From Eretmocerus hayati (Eukaryota; Arthropoda; Insecta; Hymenoptera; Aphelinidae): 64,000 nt of DNA. The notes under the pieces were generated by a model. That model was not told the origin of the DNA and did no database searches. It saw only the letters and a program-made list of their open reading frames with translations. A program made the position numbers and the translations under genes. Positions 1 through 12,700 of the stretch are shown piece by piece. The DNA lies in contig CM056743.1 of the NCBI GenBank assembly GCA_029851415.1, forward strand, positions 31,136,405 through 31,200,404, written 5' to 3'. Positions within the stretch are counted from its first letter, which is position 1; every line of letters starts with the position of its first letter.

Positions 1-702
1 ATTATAGAATCGTTCAAAGTCGCCTCTTCTTTGGTCGTCGGAACTCTTGTCATACACGGATCCCATTGATGTTGAGAGCTGGGGGATACTTTGTCATTAC
101 TTTCTGATAATTTTAGAAGCAAATAAAAAGAGTAAGCTATGACAAGTGGAATACCTTATCGCCAGCTTTGATTGGTTGAATTGAAAACATTATGCTTTTA
201 TTTTCGTGACCCAAGCACACGAAAACATTGGGTATGCACCCGTTTATGGTCAATAACGTTCGAAATTGAAAAAAATAGTTTGATGTGCAATTTTCGCAAT
301 CGTTCGTCATCTCATCTAGTACAAATTCCTTTTGTGCGTCAGGATCACGGAAGTTCACCTGTAGAGTTCAGAACAAATTGATGCAAGGAATCAGTCACAT
401 ATCGAATCATTTTATCAACAAACTTACGGCAGAACATTTTGTATTGATTAACAAGCAAATTTTCAAAAGTGTCGCGCCAACGAGAATTGCGGTATCGTTT
501 TTCATGAGGTTCCTGAAATCTCCGTAGTCAAAAATAACTGAGTCGAAGATTTTTGAGTGCTTGGCAAGGCCGATCAGAGCTAGAGTAGCAGCTCTCAAGG
601 ATCCACTTAATTCAAATCCTCTAACTTCTCGCGCTGGCATTGAGTATACTGTTTTGTAGTCGTTTGGTTTTTCACTTGGCATGAGATGTTTCTTGATTTT
701 AT
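1..702 (-). CDS. SMYD4-like gene A, exons 2-4
   Basis: Exon 2 is 702-428. It starts after CAACAG, completes the split codon GAT, and ends at GCC before GTAAGT. Exon 3 is 358-155, from CTACAG to the donor GTATTC, and carries the SET C-terminal segment CIPNVFVCLGHENKS. Exon 4 starts at 78 with LSTSMGSVYDKSS and is cut by the window edge. Gene C has the same three exons at the same sizes (275, 204 and 147+ bp) with high similarity, which supports the boundaries. No frameshift or stop is seen inside them. Confidence 0.85.
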
Positions 703-3700
703 CTGTTGAGATGATACGAGATATATGTAAGAAATTGGACTACACTGTACACTCACCGGAAAAAAATTCTGCACAAGCTTGAAAAAGCTTTTCCCTTCTC
801 GATTTTCTACTCGAAATTTTGAGACTAGATTCCAATTCTGAACTCTTGAAGATGAGGTTGCGATTATCAAGACACCACAAACGGTCTGATTTGGATTGAA
901 ACAACAGGCCAAGGCCACACAAACTTTTTCAAATTTGTGCAGAATTGATAACCGGCTAGTGTACATACGAAACTAGCGATTCTGAGACCGTATATTTGAA
1001 AATCATTATAATCATTTCTCTGATTATAATAATCATGTTATAATCAGGTCACGGTTACGCCAGTTTTAGATGAAAATACTATCCTTTTCAAGAAAAAGGA
1101 CTGTGACTTGTCAAATAACTGTTCAAGCTTAAATAGATAAAGTTGATCAACAAAAATAGAACGGTAATAATGTATCACGTTGCGGAAACGCGTTTTGGCA
1201 GAACCGGAAACATTCTATTAAATAATAGCAGTAGTAAAGCGCAGACATTATTTTCTTTCTGGCGACCACGACGGGTCAAACACGAAAAACTCGTTTCTGT
1301 GCTTGGCTGCTATGAAAATTGATTCATACAAAGTTATTTATAGTATATTACGCGTCGAGTGCCGAAAAACTTTGTTTTTCGGGAAAACTTCGCTGGCTTC
1401 GCAGACGTCCAGGAAGGTTTTCCTGAGAGAACAAAGTTTTTGGCACGAGAGGACGTTGTTCCACGTATTGGCGATGAAAATATCATCATTGTACCCTCCA
1501 TGCTTCCTAAACTAACATAACTCGGTAAAAGAGTTACAGTGACATCAAGGCCGATTCTTGAAGCTCTTTGATGAGTTTCAGACTTCCTTTGCAACAAACT
1601 TTTCATCTAGTAAAACATGAACATCGGTCGCAGTTTATTAACTAGCCTTCAAGATGGAATTTTACGACAGATATAAATATTAGTTACGTCGGCATAACTG
1701 TTCACTCGGTTCATAAGGTCCGACTCTTTGAAATTCTTCAAAAAAAACTTTAGCTATGAATAAATCATGCAAACTAAGGGTGTAGAACAATTAAAAAAGG
1801 ATAGGAAATGGAAATTTATTCTGTACCACAACTTGGAGATAACAATGTTATTTTTATGAACATTCGTAAATCAATTACGGCAAAGTCAAAATCTTCAACG
1901 CAAAGTGAAAGTGCGTGTCAGAAATACTTTATTTGCCTGTAAAATAAGGGCTGGAGTTCCATCGATTGAAAGTTGTTATGATCCATTTCATTCGTGGACT
2001 ATTGCTGTTCAACAATAGTGGGTGTTATAACAACTCACTTCCATCGATTATCTTGCAAATATAGAACTCAACCCGCCATTGCTTAAAACTCGAGCATTAA
2101 TTTTCAACATAGAAATTCCAGTAAAATGATGAAAGTTCAAGCTTTCGATGTTTACTTATGATGCCGAATTGAAATGGCGTCTCTTTGAAATTCAAGAGAT
2201 ATGTCGACGCATTTGAAGATAAAATTACATGGATCATGTTCAAGTTTTTGTATTTGATTCTCGAAGAGCCTGCTAGTAGGACTTTGATAAAATGCAGCAG
2301 CTCATTGATCGAGGATGAAGCGAGTCTGTTGAGATCTCTTCTCTCCATACGGAACCGAATAAATAGTTGTTGCAACTGTGTGCGCGAAGTTGTAAAAAAA
2401 TGAGACTTCTCTTCATTATTTACAGTGCGAGAAATAATGCGTGAATGACTTCTCGCACAGTTTTACATTTACGCATTGGTGAAGTGTGCGTAAATGTAAC
2501 TTCTCGCTCCAATGCATTTTCATTCACGCACAGTTCCAAAATATGATGTCACGTCATCCCTCTGAATTAGGCCTTTCTTGAAAACTTCGTTCTCAAGATG
2601 ATCTTGCTCGGACAGTGGTGCATTTAATTACAACTTCGCGCACAGTTGCAAAAAATAGTATACGCAACACGTGCGAGAAGTTTCCGCACACGTTGCCAAC
2701 TCGCGCGAGAAGTAACATTCACGCACACTTCGAAACTTCTCGCACACCCAGAAGTACATATTTACGCACGCTCGCGAAGCGAGCGTGCGTAAATGTGTTC
2801 TTCTGGCTGTGCGAGAAGTTCCAAAGTGTGCGTGAATATTAACTTCTCGCACTCGTTTGGCAACTTGTGCGGAAATTGACCTTCTCGCACTTGTTGCGTA
2901 ATATACTATTCACCACGGACGATGCACTTCGAACGTCAAAGTGGCGGTTCATCAGTTTCTAATCGCTTGAAATTCAAAAGGAGTTCTGGTATATAGTATC
3001 AAAAGATCTTACACTATACACGGACTGCTACAAATCACTCCAAGAATTATTCATTTTTCTTGGATTATTGAAAAAAATTTACATATAGAGATTGAATTTA
3101 GGAAACCCCACAATTCGCACGTGCCAACATCAATGGAACTCATAATTTAGACCAAAATGATTGAGGATTTAAAAAAAAAAATCATGGTATCTCCACTTCT
3201 GGTAAGAAACGCAGAGCCAAATTGATGGGAAAGCTTTTTTGAAGGAACGGTGAGGTTATGCCGTTCCGGTCACGCCAACTTTGTGTTGGAATATAGCGGC
3301 TGCGTCCGTCTCTCCTCACTCCTCTCTATTTCCCCTCCCTCGCGCGGCATCGCCGCTGCGATACAGCAATAGACTGTTGTTCGAGTAGTTGTCTATGTGA
3401 CTGTATTGGGTCCGCAGCATCACTTGATGCGCGGACGTGTATAATAGAGTTTATCGGTAATTAAAGACTCTTATAAAGTTATACTTTCTGACTATTATTT
3501 CGCTGCACCCTGCCCATATTCTACATGGTAGCAGTCCGTTGGTTGCGATTCGCGGAGTTTAATTGTGAGTAAATTAGTGCGGAAAAGTACGGTGGTGCAG
3601 CGGGACTGCGTGTACGTATTTACTGCCGGGCCATAACATGGCCGCAACCTACAGCACGCAACAAAGAAAGATGACGCAGCTTCATGGATTAGGAATGATG

Positions 3701-6700
3701 CCAGTTGACGATTTATGAAGATGACCGAGGTTGCAATGAACCCTGGAGCATGGTGACTTCGAAGGTTAGGGTGGCCAAGGCACACATGATGAGCACGTGG
3801 TCGTCGCTCGAGCAGCGCACCCAAGTAAACATCGCCGAGCACGTGATGCATAAGATTCCAATATGACTCTTACGAGATCGATTTCAAAAGGAGAGATATT
3901 TTTGGTGAGATTTCTCATTGAATATTAGAGTTTCGACTCGCAATTTGGTAGTAGTGCGCTCACGTGTCATGCATGATTTACCACACAGTGAACACGCGAC
4001 ATCAGTGTTTGTTTTCTATCCTTCTTTTTGGTCATGTGCATTATATATATAGATAAAGGGGTCCAGGATAAGGATATCAGGTCAATAAAACAAAGCACTT
4101 CTCAAATCTGCGTTTATATAAAGTTCCAGTGCAATGGTAATACAAAAGGCTCGTAGCTGTAAGATGATGCAACCGTGATGCAATCGGCCGACGGGCGCGC
4201 GTGACACTTGACTTTCCCAATCAAGGGCTAGACAAAGACTGACTTTCCATGCGTAATTCGGTGGCGAGGGGACCCAAGCGCGATGGGTTCCAGAAGCTTC
4301 TCTCTCGATGACTCACACCTACACGCACCCACACATAAAAGCTCCCTGAGATGCGGTGCGCTCAACTCACATTCCCACATTCGGCCATCCTGGCGGTCGA
4401 ACGACCCGGTCGACAGATCCACACGTTCATTCGCGGATTTCCGCTATCATACTCTTCAAGGACTTTGCAACACGCCTTGCTGCAGAGTCTTCAGCCGTCC
4501 ACATCTCATACAGATTTTTTCGTCGCGTTCATTCTTAAATATAAATCATACCGTCACACCATCCATCATTCGAAACGATTTTCACTCCCATCACATTCAT
4601 TGATCGGATTCATAACCCATAAACGTTCATAGCCCATTCTAGGACTCATCTCCCAATCTGCGAGCTTACAATTTCACACTGCTCGCACCACGCAGCATAC
4701 CACCATACCACTGATCACCCACTTTCACTTCACTTTTTGGCCCCAGCCCTCTTCCTTGGGCGCAGGCCCTTTCGGCCCCAGCCCTCTTCCACGGGCTCGG
4801 GCTCTGCAAAATCCGCAACTCTCGCATCAGCGTTCAGATCAGCTTCACAATCAGCATCAAAGATGTCATCTTCGATGTCTTCTTCGAGATCATCTTTGAA
4901 ACCCCTCCACGGCTTCATGGAATCAGCTGCAGATGTGGTGCGGCGCGGACCTTCATGATCGCCGATCATTTCAACAGCATAACGATCATGCCGATCGCAC
5001 CGAGTGATCTTGTATGGCCCAAAGTACTTGATAGCTACCTTGAGGCCTGGACCCTGCTGGGTTCTTCGAATAGCTACAATGTCACCCAACTGATATTAAG
5101 TAGCTGGTTTATGGCGCCTATCATATTGGCGTTTGTTCTCTTCCTGGATCTTGGCAATCTGGCGACGAGCTGTCGCCCTGAGATCCTCTCTTGCTTGCTG
5201 GTAATAGGCTAGAATCTCTTCATTGATGATGTCCAAAATACGTGTGTCCTGGTTTGTTTTGATTCGAGTCCCGAATAACAGTTCAAATGGGCTTGTCGCA
5301 ATAGCCCGTTGGAATGTGCCATTGATTGCTCGTTGCACGCGGCTCACGTATTTATGCCATTTATCTGACTCAGTGTTAGATAATTTAGTCAGAACACTGG
5401 ACACTATGGCATTCACCCGTTCCACCTGTCCATTTCCACGTGGAATGCCTGCTGTGATAAGACTGTGCTCAATCTTCTCATCTTTGCAGAACTGCTCAAA
5501 CTCCGCTGACGTGAATGCAGTACCTCGATCTGTGACCATCCGCTGGAGATTTCCAAAATGTTGTTGAAGTATACGTAAGCGATCTAGTACCTCCGCCGTT
5601 CCCGTAGATTTAGTTGGGAAGAGCCACGTATATTTGGTAAATGCATCAACCACCACAAGGACATGTCGATATTTTTTCTGTGTGGATTTGAGTGGTCCTA
5701 TATGGTCAATATGTAGTGTATGGAACGGGGTGTCCCCTTTAGGTATGGGGTTTAGGAGTCCCTCGCCTTTACCTTGCTTGCGAGCTCCCAGTATGCACTC
5801 TACGCAATTTTCAATTACGTGTTCGACTCGTTTTTCCATCGAATCCATATAGTACTCACGTTGCAGCAAGTCCATCGTCTTCTTAATCCCAAAATGTCCA
5901 ACATCATGGGCTCTTTTGATGAGCTCGGGCTGCATTGCTCATGGCACGACGAGCTTTTCATCTCCCTCCTGTCCTTTGTACAGAACTCCTTGTTTCAACT
6001 GATAGTCCCGATGAGGTTGTTGAGTTGCCTCCATCAAACTTTTGATTGTTGCCAGATGTTCATCCCGTTCCTGAGCTCTAACGATCCTTGGTATGACCGG
6101 ATCTTGGATGATGTTGATCGAATCCATGCGACTGAGAGCATCAACATGTTTCATCCGCTGGCCAGCTCGATGTTCGGTCGTGAAATTAAATTGATCCACG
6201 ATCATCATCCAGCGACCAACTCTTGGCACCAACTCTTTTTTGTCCATAGTCTGCTTGAACGCAGCGCAATCTGTAACGACTTTAAAATTTAATCCCATCA
6301 AATAACATCGGAATTTCTCCAGAGCCCGGACCACAGCTAGGAATTCGAGTTCGTAACTGGAGAACTTCTTTTCTGCATCGGTTGTTTTTCTACTCATGTA
6401 GTAGACTGGATGTAATAGCTGGTCTTCTGGATTCTTCTGCAGAAGCATTGCTCCGTAGCCGTCCTTTGATGCGTCTGTATGTAGTTCTGTTTCTCGAACC
6501 TGGCTGTACAGTTGCAGTACAGGTGCATTAACCAACGCTCGTTTTAGTTCAAGGAATGCACGACGTTGTTCAGGGCCAAATGAAAATTTAATTCCTTTCT
6601 TCAATAGATCACTCAATGGCTTAGCGATTTTCGCGTAGTCGCGAATAAATTTGCGAAAATAGCCAGCTAGTCCTAGGAACCGTTGTAATTGCTTCGGTGT

Positions 6701-9700
6701 TCTCGGTTCCGGAAATTTGGTCATCGATTCAGTCTTGCCCGGTGATGGTGCAATGTGTCCACCTTCAACTATGTGTCCCAGGAATTCAATTGTCGTTTGT
6801 AGAAGCTGGCACTTCTTCCAATTCATTTGGAGTCCAAATCGCGAAGCAACATCCAAAACTCTCTTGAAATTCTCAAGAGCTTCTCTCGGAGTCCGTCCTC
6901 GGATGATGCCGTCGTCCATAAAAAAGATTATGATTTTCTGTTTGATCAAATCTCGAAACACATACCTGAGAAATCGTGTGAAGACTGCTGGTGACGTGGC
7001 TAGACCGAATGGAACTTTTAAGAACTCAAATTGTTCTGACCTAGTCACAAACGAGGTATATTTTTGGCTCCCTTCCGCAACTCTTACATGATGGAATCCA
7101 TTCTTTAAGTCAATTGTTATGAACCACTTCGCATTCACCAGATCATCCAACACATCCTCAATCAAAGGCATTGGTGTCTGTTCTTTGACGATCCGACGAT
7201 TCAGTGGTCTATAGTTGACACAAACTCGCAAAGATCCATCCTTCTTCTTCACGGCTACCACGTTGCTAGACCATTCCGACAAACTAGGTCGAATGACTCC
7301 TTGCTCCAACCATTCCTTGACCTGTCGCTCCACAGCTTCTTCTTCTGCTGGGGCCAATCTACGCCAATGACATCGGATAGGTGTCTCGTCCGTCAGAATA
7401 AGTTTCATCTCGACAGGAGCGCTTTCAGTGGGCACCGGGTCATAAGAATCGATGATTGTCTTGAGCTCTCGCTTATACTCTTCTGGAGCAGTATCGAGAC
7501 CACGGAACTTGTCATTTTCCTCTACCAATCCGATGAAATTAGTTTCGGATAAAGGATCAATTACAGTGACGTCAGGTTTCAAGGTTATTTTAGCCGCGTC
7601 CCGCACAGGGTCACCAATAATGACTTCTTTCGAGGATGAGTGGTTGGGGACAATGGCATATTCCAGCTGATATGGAGCATCGTTCAAAATAGTTGGCAGA
7701 GTTACATGACCCTCGGTCTTCACAATTGCACCTCCAAATCCATTTAGGTTACGAGAGTTAATACTCACTTCATACTTGTCCGGCGACTGTTGATTCACTC
7801 TTGCCCAAAAGTCGGTGCTAATAACATTCACGTCGGCTCCTGGATCTATGTAAGCTTTTACGTCGATGCCACCTACCCGAGCTTTTGTGTGTCGCCGGTC
7901 CACTAGTCACTTTCGGTTCTTCGGCTCCAGTTTGGAGTCCGAATCTTCCAGATTGTAAACCTTGTTCAGACCACCTCCAGAATAATTAGATGGCTCCGAA
8001 TTCCTTGACTGAGTACAGTACTTCGCTATGTGGCCCGGCTTGCGGCATTTGTAACAAACATCGTTGGGAACGTTGCTTCTGCACTCATTCGCTAAATGTC
8101 CTCTCCTCTGACATTTTCGGCAAGTGATTGATTTCGACCTTTTAGGTTGTCCATGCCCACCATTGCGGACCGGGTGCGGCCGTTTGAAACCTCTAGAACC
8201 AGTCGAGGGCGAAAGTCCCTCAAACGTGCGACCAGGGTATGAATGTTCAGACCTGTAAAGTTCTTCATATGCCAATAAAGCGTCCTTGAAAGCTTTCCAC
8301 CCTTGAGCTTGAACTATCGTCTGTTTGTCCAAAGCCGAACCACCTAAACCCTGTACAATGTAATGCCGAGTTTGATGTTCAGAGACCTCTGCAGCCTTGC
8401 CCAAAGCCCTGGCTCGGCTGAGATATTGAATCATTCTTTCCCCGTTCTTCAATCTGAGTTCTTTCAGCTCTTGATAGGCTAGCATCGGATGGGAGGAACG
8501 CCCAAACCACTCCTCCAGATCTCGACTGAGATCTTCCCAGGTGTTATAGGGCTCCTGGAAGTTGAACCAATTTTTTGCTGCACCTTCGAAAGCTGAACGG
8601 GCCGCAATTAATTTCTCATAGGCGTTCCAATTGCCTGACCTAGCCAACTCATTAAATATAGCAACCCATCTAGCTGCAGGTAAATCGTTGTTCTCTCCAG
8701 AAAACTTTGGAAGAGTCTTCAATTCCAACTGGAATGTTACTCTATCTCTGGAGCATGTCTCGTGCTGACTACTTGCGTATCCGAGTTGCGAAACCGATGC
8801 ACGAGATTCATTAACTCGGTTCGTGTCACTCGTTACCGATCCTGATATTGGCAAGGTATCAGATTGAGATTCTGAAGATCTATCCAGCACAATATTATTA
8901 GAACGCATCCTAGGTAACTGTGCCTCAAGCACGGACCGCGCCCCCAACTGTAGTGTTCTCACATTGTCCATTTCAGCACGCAGAGCCGTAAGCTCCCGCG
9001 CTTGAGCTTCGATGGTCGCCTGCATAAGGCGCATCATGTCATTCTGCGCTTCGACCGCAGGGTCTCTCTCACGACTGGGTTCGATCGGCTGAGCGCCAGC
9101 ATGCGCTTCCGTATTTGCCCTGCGTCCGCGCCTCCGAGCTCTAGAATGTGGCACGAGAGCCTCACCTGTAGGCTGCTTGCCACCCTGCACGATGTTTCGT
9201 CGCGCGCGTGTCCTCATCTTGACTATATCGCTGAGCTTTTCTAACTTCGTGAGGTGGTATTCACACAGATCCAGCTAAGTAAGGCTCGGAAATTGAGCAC
9301 TAAATATTCGTGTCAGAAAGCTCTGCGACTAGTCAGCCTCGGTGCGTAGAGTAGATGTATACTCGTACGCAATGCGTTACCATGTAGGAGTCCTCTTTAC
9401 TCTATACTACTGGCCCGCACATAGACGAGAGAATGGGTGTGAGCGGGCTAGCTGGCAATGTCCAAGGGCTGCCTAGCTATACAGCGAGCGACTCTACCTC
9501 GAGACTCTCTTCTGCAGCAGAGAGCCTCTCTCCCCCTTCCGCGGCCGATTTTCTATTTTCGGCGCGCTCGCTCTCTCGCTGCGCTGAGACACTGCGCGTA
9601 GAAGAGGCTTTCTCTCTTTCTCTCTTTCTTTCTTTCTTCTTCAATCTCGCAAGCTTATACTGGGCTTCCAGAATTTTCCAGCAACAAGCGCGCGAGATCG

Positions 9701-12700
9701 GATAAGCTTAAAAGTATAGCTTACGTATTGCGTGGTTTTACACTGCAGCGTTTGCGACCTGTGCGTCAGATCCCGGATTCTTGCATCAGCCACTTGAAGC
9801 GATGCCCTCCCGTTTCCGTGGAACCCACGAAGTTGCAGTTCCGACTGCCCAGATGCTGATACCTCCGATTTCCTCGAGCGCACTACAGAGCACTGGGAAA
9901 TATGCGCCACAAGGCTGGCCAAGCCCGCGCGGTACCCCAGATGCAAGCGTCGACGAGTCCCCAGCCTCGCACGTACTCTCCTCGAGACCTCACCCTCGTC
10001 GAGCTGCAACTGCAACGCACTTCGTATTCGCCGTTGTCACACACAATAACTGCACAACCACTTGTCGCGCGTCGCACCGTCGGCGTCGCGCTTGACCCGT
10101 CCTTATCCCGGACGAGCCCCCACTTTATATAGATAAAGGGGTCCAGGATAAGGATATCAGGTCAATAAAACAAAGCACTTCTCAAATCTGCGTTTATATA
10201 AAGTTCCAGTGCAATGGTAATACAAAAGGCTCGTAGCTGTAAGATGATGCAACCGTGATGCAATCGGCCGACGGGCGCGCGTGACACTTGACTTTCCCAA
10301 TCAAGGGCTAGACAAAGACTGACTTTCCATGCGTAATTCGGTGGCGAGGGGACCCAAGCGCGATGGGTTCCAGAAGCTTCTCTCTCGATGACTCACACCT
10401 ACACGCACCCACACATAAAAGCTCCCTGAGATGCGGTGCGCTCAACTCACATTCCCACATATATATTAAGTTGCTACGCATTCGCCAATGTTAGACCTGG
10501 TTAATATACGGAGGTCGAGTTTGAGGTTAGAATTCTGACCAGATATATATATTGGTGGAGTTGCGGCCATGTTGGTCGCGCAATCCACGGAGAGAGAAAG
10601 AGAGAGAGAGAGAGATAGAGAGAGAGGAACGGTATGGTTCGCTCAAGGCGGTGCGTGCGCAGTATCTCTGATAGTAGACAGAGGCGCCGATTTGGTGATG
10701 ACCTGGCGCGATATTTGAATTTTCAAATCGTGGACCTAGAGTTTCATGTGTGATTAGTCATGAATGCCTCGGAGCTAATTCGTAATACTAACATATACAT
10801 TATTTGCAGGATTGATATAAAATTGATTGAAGCTGAAAATGAATTTGTATTTCCTCTTATATGAATGATTTGAATAATGGAATTTTTCTGAATGTAGGTG
10901 GATCCAGATATTGATTCGAGAAGAACTAATTTAGTGATACTGACTAACTAAAGATTGTTTAAAGATATTCCAGCTCATTCCATGCGTATATATAGGTACA
11001 TAAATATTCATATTTCGATTATATTTACATGCATTTGATATCATCATATTTAGCTTGATGGATAATTCTAGATATGTATATATATTGCATGCATATGAAT
11101 TCTTGATTCTGATTTATATACTGTTGAATATTTTGCACCGTGCAGTTGACAATGAGATCGTTGAAGTGTACTTTGTCTGGGCAAGGTATTTTTGTCGCAG
11201 ATGTGATCCTATGTACTGAGTTCACGTGGAAAAGTCGTGAGTGCTCTTAATTCGGATCTATTGTCGAACAGAAAAGAATGATGTGACTGAGAGTTGTCGA
11301 ATATGTGAGAATCTTCATTCTCCTGGACAATCTCGTTGATCTGACGGTGTCTGAATTTCTTCTTGAATAATTATATCTTATTTTCAGCTTCCCCTTTCCA
11401 TTATCATGCACTTTATTGGCCTAAAATTGGAGCTCCAGGAAAGAGTTATGTCTTTCTCGTGATATATTCCGAAATTTGAGTCACAATAATTTCGAAATAT
11501 TCCGCCGAAAATCTGGTCGGGTTGTTGTACTCAAAGCTGGTGTGTTCCCAGTGATGAGTGCGACAACTAGGGTGATCTTGCTGGATACCTTGTTGTTCGG
11601 GGTTCGGTATTTTCACTCGTTTCAATTTGATATTCTCTGTATCAGAGATGTCAAATTAGAAGCACGTCGAAGACATCTCCTCGTGACGAAATCGAGAGAT
11701 AGTCATATTGTTACCTATAACAAAGATGACGAGATTGACTCAGTGTTGTGGAAGTTATCCACGTTTTGTCCCTTTCGGAGGGAGAATATGATTTGAGATT
11801 GTCTTCCGGCACAAACCGTCCAGATACTTCGTCACCCACTACAATTTGTACGTGTGAGAGTGAAATCTTAGTATTTCAGCTTTGAGTCAGAGATGGGGAC
11901 AACTAAGGTCCAGAAGCCTGACGAGACAGGGTGCGGAGAATACGATGGTCTCAGTCCTGCGTTATTTGCAAACTCAGTGAGGCGCTGAAAATTCTCGGGC
12001 GGACGAGAATGCAGAGGCAGGTGTAGAGATGAATTCGACCATCTTGAGGAAACTGTAAGACAGGTTTCGAGATCATTTCAAATTGTGAAGTGCATGCCGA
12101 GAAAAGGTCGGTGGTGACTAATGTCAGAGAAATTTGAAATTGAGAAGAAATTCTGGCTTGTGATTTGCAGATCACGGTTTTTGCCATTGAAGGAAAATTG
12201 GTGTGATATAGGTAATATAATGATTCCGTATATTGTTTCAATAGCATGTGAACTGAATGTGCCAAGTTTTTCGACGAGTCATGATTAGGATGACGAGACT
12301 CGTTAGAGTCAATGTCATAGTCTGTGGACAAAAATTGCAGATATAACTGGATAATCTAAATCCTTAAGTTGTAGAATTCTAACGGAATGTAACTTGAGTG
12401 CAAGTATTCCGATACTGGGATAGGTATATTCTCATCAAGATATTCATGTCGAGAATTTGATTCTTTGGATGTATTACGAGTGGCAGAGATCTGAATCGTT
12501 TTGTCTGATTTCTAAACAGTTTGAAAGCTCGGTTGGAAAATTTTCGGTTCAGGACTGTTGGCAAAGCTTACTTCGTGCGAGTTCAGTTCGCACATAAAGT
12601 CAAGTATATTCACACGAAGCTCATAAAACTACAAGCGTCAGGACCTTTTAAGGTTCTTCGGTGTAAAATCTGGTTAGGTATCTTTGTTTCGAATATATAA

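Larger units (their letters stand above)
703..3283. other. Intron 1 of gene A, distal part, non-coding
   Basis: No ORF here looks like a gene. The stretch holds at least three inverted-repeat structures (746-965, 1356-1449, 2655-2909). A looser set of GCGAGAAG and GCGTAAATG repeats around 2370-2540 resembles the large palindrome at 2655. The rest is AT-rich unique sequence. Confidence 0.6.
4046..10460 (-). mobile_element. Ty3/gypsy retrotransposon nested in the larger LTR element
   Basis: Direct repeats of 335 bp at 4046-4380 and 10126-10460 appear identical. They flank a minus-strand gag-pol region in the order gag, protease, RT, RNase H, integrase, the Ty3/gypsy order; there is no envelope ORF. 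The likely target duplication is TATA inside an AT run, so the exact LTR ends are uncertain by 2-3 bases (on the minus strand the LTR starts TGTGGGAATG). A perfect 18-base primer site of tRNA-Pro type follows the 5' LTR. The element splits the host LTR element between 4045 and 10461, so it inserted later. Three in-frame stops lie along the coding frame. Confidence 0.9.

Noticed and set aside
172..527. Plus-strand ORFs over the left edge
   Set aside because: They are shadows of minus-strand SMYD4-like exons 2 and 3, which have matching splice sites and paralogues.
2615..2852. Mirror ORFs of about 75 codons on both strands
   Set aside because: They are produced by the palindrome at 2655-2909; both strands read nearly the same peptide.
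4283..4632. Plus-strand ORFs across the gypsy LTR and 3' region
   Set aside because: They overlap the LTR and non-coding end of a minus-strand element and have no family features. An env gene was also looked for here and not found.
11951..12331. 126-codon minus ORF inside the large LTR element
   Set aside because: No zinc, protease or RT motif; opposite to the element's strand; likely chance in AT-rich DNA.
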